A stretch of DNA of 13,109 nucleotides. Source: Ferruginibacter sp. GTDB taxonomy: Bacteria; Bacteroidota; Bacteroidia; Chitinophagales; Chitinophagaceae. Made by a program: the position numbers and the translations under genes. The DNA lies in contig JANXTN010000009.1 of assembly GCA_025352435.1 (NCBI GenBank), positions 1 through 13,109 on the forward strand, given 5' to 3'. The notes under the pieces are model-generated. The model was not told the DNA's origin. It was given only the letters and a program-made list of their open reading frames with translations, and made no database searches. Positions 6,973-13,109 of the stretch are shown here, one piece after another. Position 1 is the stretch's first letter. The number at the start of each line of letters is the position of its first letter.

Positions 6973-9240
6973 ATGCCTAAAACTAAGACCATCTCTAAAA
7001 ATAAACCTGCCCAAAATCAAAGTTCTTTTATTGCTGCAGATGAATATCCAGGTCTTAAAGAACATTTAGAAGAAAACTTTGGTTTCAATACTTTTAAAGG
7101 AACCCAGGAGGAAATAATCAACAGCCTGCTTTCAGGTAAAGATACTTTTGTGATAATGCCCACGGGTGGTGGTAAAAGTTTATGTTATCAATTACCTGCT
7201 ATGGTAAGTAAAGGCGTTGCCATAGTGGTATCGCCATTAATTGCTTTGATGAAAAACCAGGTAGATCTTATGCGGGGCTTTAGCAGCCAAGATCATGTAG
7301 CGCATTTTTTAAACAGCACATTAAATAAGGGACAGGTAAAGATTGTAAAAGATGATCTACTTGCAGGGCGTACAAAAATGTTGTATGTAGCACCCGAAAC
7401 CATGACCAAAGAAGAAAACGTGGAGTTCTTTAAAACACTTGACATATCTTTTTTTGCGGTAGATGAGGCGCATTGTATATCTGAATGGGGTCACGATTTT
7501 AGACCCGAATACCGTCGTTTAAAAGAAATGACCGAACAGATTAATCCTACCGTTCCCATTATTGCATTAACAGCTACAGCTACTCCAAAAGTACAAAGTG
7601 ACATAGTTAAAAATCTTGGATTGAGAGACCCCAATATTTTTATCTCTTCCTTTAACAGAGCAAATCTTTATTACGAAGTACAACCAAAAATTAATCTAGA
7701 ACAAACCAACAAAAGCATTGTTCGTTTTATAAATAATTATAAAAACAAGAGTGGTATTATTTATACACTCAACAGAAAAACTACAGAAGAACTGGCAGCC
7801 ATGCTGAATGCAAATGGCATCACTGCCGTGGCTTACCACGCAGGGCTTGATGCCAAACTACGGGCACACCGACAGGATCTTTTTTTGAATGATGAAGTAA
7901 ATGTAATAGTTGCTACTATTGCCTTTGGAATGGGGATAGACAAACCTGATGTGCGTTTTGTAATTCATTATAACATTCCCAAATCTATAGAAAATTATTA
8001 CCAGGAAACAGGCAGAGCCGGCCGGGATGGTATGGAAGGCAAATGCGTTTTGTATTATTCCCACAAAGATGTGAGCAAGCTGGAACATTTAATGCGGGAT
8101 AAAAGTTTGAGTGAAAGAGAAGTGGGTGCACAGTTAATTAATGAAACCGTTTCTTACGCAGAAAGCAGCATTTGCAGACGCAAAACCTTGCTGTATTATT
8201 TTGGTGAACACTATGATGATGGCGCAAGTTGCGGGCATTGCGATAACTGCCTTCAACCAAAAGAAAAAGTAGAAGCAAAAGAAGAAGCAGTATGTGTTTT
8301 AAAAACAATTGCTGCACTAGGCGAACAGTTTGCAATAGAATATGTGTTGCTTATTCTTACAGGCAAAGCTACACCTGCGGTAAAAATGTATCGCCATGAA
8401 GAGCTTGAGGTGTTTGCCTGCGGGAATGACAAAGAACCACATTTATGGAACAGCCTTATAAGACAAATGCTGCTGCAAGGCTTGCTCGATAAAGATATTG
8501 TAGAATACGGCGTATTAAAAATAACAAAGGCGGGCAAAGCCTTTTTGAAAAAACCCACATCCTTTAAAATTGCACTGAATAATTTGTTTGAAGATGCCAA
8601 TGCAGATGATGAAGCTGCAGGTCCTGAAGGCGAAATAGAAAGTGTAAAAGATGAGAAATTGCTGGAGATACTAAAAGACCTGCGCAAGAAAGTATCTAAA
8701 GAAAAAAACCTCCCGCCCTTTGTAATTTTTCTGGAGAGTTCGTTGGAAGATATGGCTACTATGTACCCGACAACTATGGATGAACTTGAAAAAATAAGCG
8801 GTGTAAGCAAGGGAAAATCGCTGCGCTATGGTAAACCTTTTTTAGATGCTATTATAGCTTATGCCGAGGAAAATGACATTATAAGACCAGATGATTTTGT
8901 GATGAAATCCGTTGCCAACAAAAACAGCAATAAGATTTTTATAATTCAGAATGTAGATAAAAAAATGACGCTTGATACGATTGCTAAAAACAAGGGGTTA
9001 AAGATAGAAGAGCTGCTGGAAGAGATGGAAACCATTGTAGCAAGTGGAACGAAACTGAACCTTGGTTATGCCATAGATGAAATGGTAGATGAGTATGAGC
9101 AGGAAGAAATAATGGATTATTTTAAAGGTTGCCAGACCTCAGATCTTGCGGTAGCGCAGGAAGAACTTTCGGAGGGGGATTTTACCTGGGAGCAGTTGAA
9201 ACTAATGCGTATAAAATTCTTAAGTGAATATGGAAATTAA
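6973..9240 (+). CDS. recQ: ATP-dependent DNA helicase RecQ with HRDC and C-terminal helix-turn-helix extension
   Basis: 755 residues from ATG at 6973. A TTG five codons earlier (6958) is possible but less likely. The superfamily 2 helicase core holds Walker A TGGGKS (64-69), the DEAH box (164-167) in AVDEAHCISEWGHDFRPEYR, TATAT (200-204), and motif VI QETGRAGRDG (344-353). The RQC zinc site uses Cys401, Cys420, Cys423 and Cys426, followed by a winged helix to about 530. The HRDC domain covers about 558-637 (PPFVIFLESSLEDMA, ISGVSKGK). The last 110 residues, beyond the E. coli form of about 610, contain a helix-turn-helix-like segment (MTLDTIAKNKGLKIEELL), a common extension in Bacteroidota RecQ. 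It is a 3'-5' helicase for recombination and repair. The gene is complete, with all key motifs, and appears monocistronic. Confidence 0.95.
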   Translation: MPKTKTISKNKPAQNQSSFIAADEYPGLKEHLEENFGFNTFKGTQEEIINSLLSGKDTFVIMPTGGGKSLCYQLPAMVSKGVAIVVSPLIALMKNQVDLMRGFSSQDHVAHFLNSTLNKGQVKIVKDDLLAGRTKMLYVAPETMTKEENVEFFKTLDISFFAVDEAHCISEWGHDFRPEYRRLKEMTEQINPTVPIIALTATATPKVQSDIVKNLGLRDPNIFISSFNRANLYYEVQPKINLEQTNKSIVRFINNYKNKSGIIYTLNRKTTEELAAMLNANGITAVAYHAGLDAKLRAHRQDLFLNDEVNVIVATIAFGMGIDKPDVRFVIHYNIPKSIENYYQETGRAGRDGMEGKCVLYYSHKDVSKLEHLMRDKSLSEREVGAQLINETVSYAESSICRRKTLLYYFGEHYDDGASCGHCDNCLQPKEKVEAKEEAVCVLKTIAALGEQFAIEYVLLILTGKATPAVKMYRHEELEVFACGNDKEPHLWNSLIRQMLLQGLLDKDIVEYGVLKITKAGKAFLKKPTSFKIALNNLFEDANADDEAAGPEGEIESVKDEKLLEILKDLRKKVSKEKNLPPFVIFLESSLEDMATMYPTTMDELEKISGVSKGKSLRYGKPFLDAIIAYAEENDIIRPDDFVMKSVANKNSNKIFIIQNVDKKMTLDTIAKNKGLKIEELLEEMETIVASGTKLNLGYAIDEMVDEYEQEEIMDYFKGCQTSDLAVAQEELSEGDFTWEQLKLMRIKFLSEYGN

Positions 9241-9275
9241 GAAAGAATTGCATCCATACGATAAAGTTTTTTTGA

Positions 9276-9345
9276 ACCGCAAAGTCGCAAAGAAAAGAAG
9301 TTTCACAAAGATTTTAGGTGATATTATCTTGAACCACAATGAGCA
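9276..9345. repeat. Degenerate CGCAAAG-type intergenic repeat
   Basis: The gap after recQ contains closely spaced copies of an A-rich unit: GAACCGCAAAG, TCGCAAAG, then TTTCACAAAG, and a second GAACCACAA near 9331-9339. This resembles the degenerate (C)GCAAAG runs I recall from intergenic DNA of many Bacteroidota genomes. It is non-coding, and its role is unknown. Assignment rests on visual similarity only. Confidence 0.4.
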
Positions 9346-9405
9346 ACGGTAGAAAGTTTCAACAGGGAAATTTTAACCCCACGCAAAAACTAATAATCAT
9401 GCAGC

Positions 9406-10293
9406 ATGTTCGAAAATTCTATTGAAGCAGTAGCAAATTTTACAAGACCATTAAACAGTATTATACGAACCTATGGTGGCAAACAGATCATCCCCGGTTC
9501 TGCTACGCTTTTTTTTGTGAATGATGAAGGCTATGCTATTACCTGCAAACATGTAGTAGATATGCTTGCATCTTCCGATAAAATTAATAACAACTATGCT
9601 GCATTTAAAAAAGAGAGAGATCACCTACCCAAGGATGGGAAATATAAAATGGGTTTAAAGGGTTTGGAATTGAAGTATAAGTATACACAGGATTCTATTA
9701 TTCAAATAAAAAATACTTTTGTTGATTGTGTAGATACCATGTCTGGCTACACTTGCCATGTGCACCCCACACAGGATCTTGCCATACTAAAATTTAATGA
9801 TTTTAATACACTGCATTATAGCAGCCACGCAACCTTTTTAAAAGATGCCACCAAAATTCTGCAGGGTAATTTTTTATGCAGGCTGGGTTTTCCTTTTCCT
9901 GAATTTACCAATTTTACTTTTAATGAAAATGCAGATGATATTGAATGGACAACCACCGGGATTCAGGTTTCGCCAAGGTTTCCGATAGAAGGAATGGTGA
10001 CCCGTTTTTTAGCAGATGGGGGCAAAATATCCGGCATTGAAATGAGCACACCAGGCTTAAGAGGACAAAGTGGTGGCCCGCTTTTTAATAATGCCGGTAT
10101 TGTTTATGGGATGCAGTTTTCTACCAAACATTTGCACCTTGGGTTTGACTTGGTAGATAAAGAAATTTTGATAGACAATAAGATAAAAAAAATATCAGAT
10201 TACTCATTTATACACCTTGGGCAATGTATACATGTAGATGTTATTAAAGCCTTTTTAGCAGAGCACCATGTTCGTTTTTTTGAAGGAGATTGA
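9406..10293 (+). CDS. Trypsin-like serine peptidase without signal peptide
   Basis: 295 residues. The chymotrypsin-fold triad can be placed: His49 in AITCKHVVD, Asp124 in TQDLAILKF, and Ser222 in LRGQSGGPLFN. The N-terminal block GSATLFFVNDEGYAITC is the typical first barrel strand pair of trypsin-like_2 (HtrA-type) peptidases. An insertion of roughly 60 residues (57-115, Lys-rich) separates His and Asp. There is no signal peptide, membrane segment or PDZ domain, so it is expected to stay in the cytoplasm, unlike most HtrA proteases. The first ATG at 9399 is out of frame, so 9406 is the start. It lies 165 bases after recQ and upstream of tRNA-Phe; neither neighbour suggests its substrate. Peptidase fold is well supported, biological role unknown. 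Confidence 0.82.
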   Translation: MFENSIEAVANFTRPLNSIIRTYGGKQIIPGSATLFFVNDEGYAITCKHVVDMLASSDKINNNYAAFKKERDHLPKDGKYKMGLKGLELKYKYTQDSIIQIKNTFVDCVDTMSGYTCHVHPTQDLAILKFNDFNTLHYSSHATFLKDATKILQGNFLCRLGFPFPEFTNFTFNENADDIEWTTTGIQVSPRFPIEGMVTRFLADGGKISGIEMSTPGLRGQSGGPLFNNAGIVYGMQFSTKHLHLGFDLVDKEILIDNKIKKISDYSFIHLGQCIHVDVIKAFLAEHHVRFFEGD

Positions 10294-10317
10294 AGGGGCA
10301 AATAATATTTCTATTCC

Positions 10318-10348
10318 TTGCTTATGTAAGAAGAACTCCTTATTTTTG
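10318..10348 (+). promoter_or_regulatory. Bacteroidota-type promoter of tRNA-Phe
   Basis: TTG at 10318-10320, a 20-base spacer, and TATTTTTG at 10341-10348 give an exact match to the -33/-7 consensus of the primary sigma factor in Bacteroidota (TTG, 19-20 bases, TAnnTTTG). Transcription would begin around 10353-10357, inside or just before a short hairpin CCCC-TTC-GGGG (10352-10362), leaving a leader of about 35-40 bases before the tRNA. Confidence 0.82.
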
Positions 10349-10392
10349 CAACCCCTTCGGGGATATTTCTTTAAATTCTTTTTTAGAAATAC

Positions 10393-10465
10393 GGTGTGAT
10401 AGCTCAGTTGGTAGAGCAATGGACTGAAAATCCATGTGTCGCCGGTTCAACCCCGGCTCGCACCA
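10393..10465 (+). tRNA. tRNA-Phe (anticodon GAA)
   Basis: 73 bases folding into a full cloverleaf: acceptor 10393-10399 with 10458-10464 (one G-U pair), D stem GCTC/GAGC, anticodon stem ATGGA/TCCAT with loop CTGAAAA (10424-10430), variable GTGTC, and T stem GCCGG/CCGGC with loop TTCAACC. The anticodon GAA at 10426-10428 reads UUC and UUU. The discriminator base is A10465 and the CCA tail is not encoded. The gene has its own promoter and terminator, so it is a single-gene unit. Accessory DNA follows it. Confidence 0.97.
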
Positions 10466-10466
10466 C

Positions 10467-10497
10467 AAGCCTCAGCAGAAATGTTGGGGCTTTTTTA
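10467..10497 (+). terminator. Intrinsic terminator of tRNA-Phe
   Basis: A 10-bp stem (10467-10476 with 10483-10492, two G-U pairs) with a six-base loop is followed directly by a T run. It begins two bases after the tRNA end. Confidence 0.85.
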
Positions 10498-10631
10498 TTG
10501 GCTCATCTCTTATAAAGTCTTCACCTAAACTCTCTACAAGAAGGGCCTTCTACTTTAGCCTCTCCTTCTTTGTTCGGTATCCTACTTGTCCCATTGAAGT
10601 TGTGCATGTGAAAAAATATTTAAATTGGGGT

Positions 10632-11249
10632 ATGAAGAAAAAGCGTATTGCGGCCAATGAAAACCCTGATGCAGCAAAATATATAATAGTACACAGCAAA
10701 GAAGGCGATTACCTGAGAGCCAAGCGAACGAACCCATTTATAAATGAGCAGCTTTCGGCAATGGCTGCAGAAACCTGCAGTGCTGCCGCCAAGCAGATAC
10801 TTACAAAACTAAAACCCTTTACTGAGCGAATGACGGGCAGAATGAATGTTCGCCTTTCGGGCAAAATGCGCAGTGCTTATAAGTAAACAGGTTTTTACAA
10901 TTATAGCCTGCTAAAAGATTTTGAGCTGCAAAACGATCACCCGCTTGGTGCACTATACAAAGGTTTTTTTACGGTGAGCTACAAAAACGGCAAAATTTCC
11001 ATTATAGTGCCTGTGCATACAGGTGACGTGCTGCAACACAACAAGATTGTAACGGCATATTACTTTGAAGCTGTATTGCTAACGGGCGATGCAATGGTGC
11101 CAAACAGCCTGAGGGTGGAGGATGACAGATCTGCATTATTTTATTTTAACCAACGGTATGATATGGCCGTAGCGTTTCAGTTTATAGTGCCCGAAAAAAT
11201 GCCCTACTTGCTGTTTTTAAAAGTGGCGTGCATAGAAGGAGATAAGCTA
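10632..11249 (+). pseudogene. Gene of unknown function interrupted by an in-frame TAA
   Basis: Two parts share one reading frame. The first is 84 residues from ATG 10632 (MKKKRIAANENPDAAKYIIV...), Lys- and Ala-rich, ending ...SGKMRSAYK at the TAA 10884-10886. After the stop the frame runs on with no break (TGFYNYSLLKDFELQ, then DHPLGALYKGFFTV and a beta-rich segment) for about 120 codons up to the IS110 remnant. The continuity and matching base composition suggest one ancestral protein of about 200 residues or more, truncated by a nonsense change such as CAA to TAA. The true C-terminus is unclear because the frame runs into the antisense of the transposase fragment. I do not recognise the family. 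A GTG at 10974 could restart the second half, but no leader or promoter supports that. Confidence 0.6.
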
Positions 11250-11657
11250 GCAATACACCCGAGGCATTATCTGTTTGCCCTCAAAGTAAGCATTATCGGG
11301 CATTTGCCACAGTGCCGGCTGTTGGTTAATAGCGTAACGGCAAATCCATTTGGCATCTTTTTTATCTGTCTTGTTTCGCTCCAGCTGCATCTGAATAAAG
11401 CGTTTGATAACTACGCCGTTTACAACTGATATTTTACAGCCATGATGGTGAAGAAAGAAAGCAAGCCTGATGTAATAAACACCTGTTACCTCCATTACAA
11501 AATGGGCTGACCTGCCTGCGTGAGACAGGAGCTTTTCAAAGCCTGCACTGTTATTACTTACCTGTATTTCAAAGAATTCACCTAAGTTATTTTGGTAGCA
11601 TACATCGAGCGTGTGTTGAGAGACATCGATACCACAGCAGGGAGTAAAGTCTTTCAT
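11247..11657 (-). pseudogene. IS110-family transposase, N-terminal DEDD domain only
   Basis: 136 residues from ATG at 11657 (MKDFTPCCGIDVS). All four acidic residues of the RuvC-like DEDD site are present: Asp11 in GIDVS, Glu56 in VMEVTG, Asp98 and Asp101 in NKTDKKDA. The surrounding blocks ISVVNGVVIKRF and DAKWICRYA are typical of the family. IS110 transposases are about 320-340 residues and carry a second C-terminal domain with a catalytic serine; here homology ends near YFEGKQ, about 11270, followed by nine unrelated residues and a stop. The element is therefore inactive. The frame is open further upstream to 11705, but the family start is MKDF. It is antisense to the end of the interrupted gene at 10632-11249, and the break between the two lies within roughly 11240-11275. 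Confidence 0.85.
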
Positions 11658-11990
11658 AAAAAGTTTTTTAATTAGTGAATAAAAAAGATAAATTTGATAT
11701 GCCAAAAAACAAAAGGAAGAACAATCTTACACGCTGCTATCTATCCTACTACGGGTTACAAATTGTACCCAAAGAACTGTTCAGCATCTGGTAAGAAAAA
11801 GGGCGGGGGTCATCATGTTGTAAAGGCTTTTTGCCTATCGGGTTTTACGACCTTATCCCGCTCTTTGTTCTTTCAAATATTTATTAACTTATACAGCTTA
11901 AATTTAATGATTTGTAAACATAGGAGTGGGTTTTGTGCAAGACGACCTGACCGTATTTTAACTTGAAGTTTCATTGACAGAACAATAGAT
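11250..11990 (-). mobile_element. Remnant of an IS110-family insertion sequence
   Basis: This comprises the truncated transposase and the roughly 330-base non-coding stretch upstream of it (11658 to about 11990), which would be the left end of the element. IS110 elements have no or very short terminal inverted repeats, so the outer boundary cannot be fixed by eye. The right end with the second half of the transposase is missing. The limits given are approximate. Confidence 0.6.
11753..11873 (-). ncRNA. Candidate bridge-RNA remnant upstream of IS110 transposase
   Basis: In the non-coding left end I see nested complementary segments: AAAGAAC (11771-11777) with GTTCTTT (11867-11873), CGGG (11804-11807) with CCCG (11857-11860), GGTC (11808-11811) with GACC (11849-11852), GTAA (11820-11823) with TTAC (11845-11848), and AGGC (11824-11827) with GCCT (11833-11836) around a T5 loop. 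A separate hairpin, GGGT/ACCC plus ACA/TGT, lies at 11753-11770. IS110 elements are known to encode a structured bridge RNA in the left end, upstream of and in the same sense as the transposase, so place and orientation fit. The individual stems are short, so this remains a hypothesis. Confidence 0.33.
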
Positions 11991-12004
11991 TTTTCGTAAA
12001 TTTA
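11974..12004 (+). promoter_or_regulatory. Possible promoter of the GNAT-like gene
   Basis: TTG at 11974-11976, a 20-base spacer and TAAATTTA at 11997-12004 match the Bacteroidota -33/-7 pattern except for the last base (A for G). The GTG start at 12009 follows so closely that the transcript would have almost no leader. Confidence 0.35.
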
Positions 12005-12008
12005 CTTT

Positions 12009-12536
12009 GTGAAAATAAACAAGCCTATACATCTCGACTTCATTGTAGACAAGCTGACTAATTCCATCCAAAACACAATTTCGGGTGACAGTTTTGCCAC
12101 AGAAGTTTTGCGTTTGACTAAGGCTGACTTAAAACAACTAACCAAAAAAAACGGTTGGAATTTTGATTGGAAAGTTGAGCTTGCAGACAATACAAAAGAA
12201 GTTTTTAAATTGACAATTCCTAATAATCCTAACATCATTCAAGGTTTGCTTAGTCTGACTTTAGAGCCAGACCATGTTTATATGCACTTGCTCGAAAATG
12301 CACCATTTAACATTGGACAAAATAAACTTTATGAAGGTGTTGCAGGGAATTTAGTTGCTCATGCGTGCAAAGTTTCTTTCCAACAAGGTTTTGACGGGTT
12401 TGTTGGCTTTACAGCAAAGACAAAACTTATAGACCATTATCAAAAAACATTAGGTGCTTACACATTGGGCGGACACAGAATGATTATCCCAACTCAATCA
12501 GCACAAATACTTATTGACAAATATTTTAAATCATAG
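12009..12536 (+). CDS. GNAT-like acetyltransferase-fold protein, first gene of a two-gene unit
   Basis: 175 residues from a GTG start; the next Met is near residue 92, so no ATG start is available for the full frame. The N-terminal half (1-85) is not recognised. The C-terminal half resembles a GNAT fold: strand SLTLEPDHVYMHLLENAPFN, then the loop-helix YEGVAGNLVAHACKVSF (108-124), which looks like the acetyl-CoA pyrophosphate-binding motif A, then GFDGFVGFTAK and HYQKTLGA, the usual last helix. The classical Q/RxxGxG/A motif is only partly kept (EGVAGN), so catalysis is uncertain. A 57-residue gene follows after 5 bases, so the two are surely translated from one message. The base composition, with gac- and aaa-rich codons, looks different from the left part of the window, and IS remnants flank both sides, suggesting transfer. 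A toxin-antitoxin-like pair is one possibility, unproven. Confidence 0.72.
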   Translation: MKINKPIHLDFIVDKLTNSIQNTISGDSFATEVLRLTKADLKQLTKKNGWNFDWKVELADNTKEVFKLTIPNNPNIIQGLLSLTLEPDHVYMHLLENAPFNIGQNKLYEGVAGNLVAHACKVSFQQGFDGFVGFTAKTKLIDHYQKTLGAYTLGGHRMIIPTQSAQILIDKYFKS

Positions 12537-12541
12537 GCATT

Positions 12542-12715
12542 ATGGGACACATAAAAGAACCAAAAGGTGTTGACTTTGTAATTGCAAGCGACCCATTGAC
12601 AGACAAAGCTCGTCAAGAAATTAGCGAATTTATACGCAACTACAAAAATAATGTAACGAACAAAAAAGCAAAATCAACCACAGTTACAAAACAACGTAAA
12701 TTAGTTGATGCTTGA
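12542..12715 (+). CDS. 57-residue small protein paired with the GNAT-like gene
   Basis: ATG at 12542, TGA at 12713-12715. The start is six bases after the stop of the GNAT-like gene, implying translational coupling. The protein opens MGHIKEPKGVDFVIASDPLT, contains an amphipathic helix (DKARQEISEFIRNYKN) and ends in a basic, Lys-rich tail (KKAK...KQRK). It has no signal peptide or membrane segment. Size, charge and position resemble antitoxins or small regulators, but no DNA-binding domain is evident and I do not recognise the family. It is supported as a gene by the tight spacing, clean start and frame, and codon use like its partner. Confidence 0.68.
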   Translation: MGHIKEPKGVDFVIASDPLTDKARQEISEFIRNYKNNVTNKKAKSTTVTKQRKLVDA

Positions 12716-12965
12716 TTTTGACTAGCCTTCGAGAAAGCCCTGCACACAATAACTAAGCTTTCGTTTTGCCCAACGGGCAAGAAATGAAAGCGATGTTGAA
12801 CGAAACCTTAGGTGCCGGGTGGTTATGGAGTTGTCGATTTTATGGCGGAGGCTTACAAGCAGGCAGAACACCTGTTTTTTATAAAGAAGAAGCTGTAATC
12901 CTTATACACATCGCATTGCAGCGGTTTTGGCTCAGGGCAGGCAAAAGGTTCCCTTACCCGTACTT
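12716..12965. other. Gene-poor 250-base stretch with a hairpin
   Basis: No convincing frame was found. An imperfect stem at 12758-12790 (CTTTC/GAAAG, TTT/AAA and GCCC/GGGC, loop AAC) lies 40 bases after the small gene. It could end that transcript, although it lacks a T run, or it could belong to the end of the neighbouring transposon, since IS91-type elements carry their replication origin beyond the 3' end of the transposase gene. Confidence 0.35.
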
Positions 12966-13109
12966 TCAAGCGACAGTTGCGTTTTGTTTCCCCGTAAAAT
13001 ATTTTTGTGGTGGCCCACGCTTTCCAAAAACATCTATGGTTATGAGTGTGCCTGTTTTGCAACAGCGGCATTTGCGCAGCATTGTTTTTATGGTTACTTC
13101 CGGCCTTTG
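12966..13109 (-). CDS. C-terminal end of a probable IS91-type transposase, cut by window edge
   Basis: On the minus strand a frame enters from the right edge and runs 47 codons to TGA (12966-12968). It contains a Cys cluster, KCRCCKTG, followed by LITIDVFGKRGPP. This small Cys-rich module ending in RGPP is what I recall from the C-terminus of IS91-family (Y2, rolling-circle) transposases in Bacteroidota. The catalytic HUH and tyrosine motifs would lie outside the window, so neither family nor intactness can be confirmed. A longer open frame on the same strand (12853-13071) is a different frame and looks non-coding. Confidence 0.55.
   Translation of the reverse strand, partial: QRPEVTIKTMLRKCRCCKTGTLITIDVFGKRGPPQKYFTGKQNATVA

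Noticed and set aside
8253..8810. 185-codon minus-strand frame
   Set aside because: Antisense shadow of recQ; Ser/Phe-rich translation reflects the Lys/Glu codons of the real gene.
10434..10631. Upstream extension of the reading frame of the interrupted gene
   Set aside because: It starts inside tRNA-Phe and runs through the tRNA terminator; the first plausible start after those is ATG at 10632.
11694..11966. 90-codon plus-strand frame
   Set aside because: Low-complexity translation with no domain, lying in the structured left end of the IS110 remnant; probably chance.
12853..13071. 72-codon minus-strand frame
   Set aside because: Overlaps the better-supported transposase frame in a different phase; the translation shows no family resemblance.

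Overview
The window looks like a chromosomal segment of a member of the Bacteroidota, probably near Chitinophagaceae (phylum firm, family an inference). The signs are a large secreted protein with SprB-type repeats and a type IX secretion sorting tail, a textbook Bacteroidota promoter (TTG, 20 bases, TATTTTTG) in front of a tRNA gene, a RecQ with the C-terminal extension common in this phylum, AT-rich intergenic DNA and the absence of Shine-Dalgarno sequences.

The left two thirds (1-10500) are mostly ordinary chromosome. In order they hold: the 3' end of kdsB (+); a perfect 14-bp hairpin terminator; a SprB-repeat/T9SS cell-surface protein (-); a YbdL-type methionine aminotransferase (-); a small secreted protein of unknown function (+); manC (-) and kdsD (-), probably one transcription unit; recQ (+), divergent from kdsD; a leaderless trypsin-like protease (+); and tRNA-Phe(GAA) with a clear promoter and terminator. 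KdsD and KdsB act in the same pathway (Kdo synthesis and activation) and ManC makes GDP-mannose, so these genes together serve envelope polysaccharide and LPS synthesis.

The right part (about 10600-13109), just downstream of the tRNA, is accessory and degraded. It holds a gene of unknown function broken by an in-frame TAA, an IS110-family element reduced to the DEDD half of its transposase plus its upstream non-coding end, a tight two-gene unit (GNAT-like protein plus a 57-residue partner), and at the right edge the C-terminal end of what looks like an IS91-type transposase. The DNA upstream of the IS110 transposase fragment can form a nested multi-helix structure, and this is where IS110 elements encode their bridge RNA.

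The items most worth following up are that candidate bridge-RNA remnant, the GNAT-like/small-protein pair, the stop-interrupted gene, and the cytoplasmic trypsin-like protease. No CRISPR array, complete insertion sequence or confidently identified new multi-gene system was seen.
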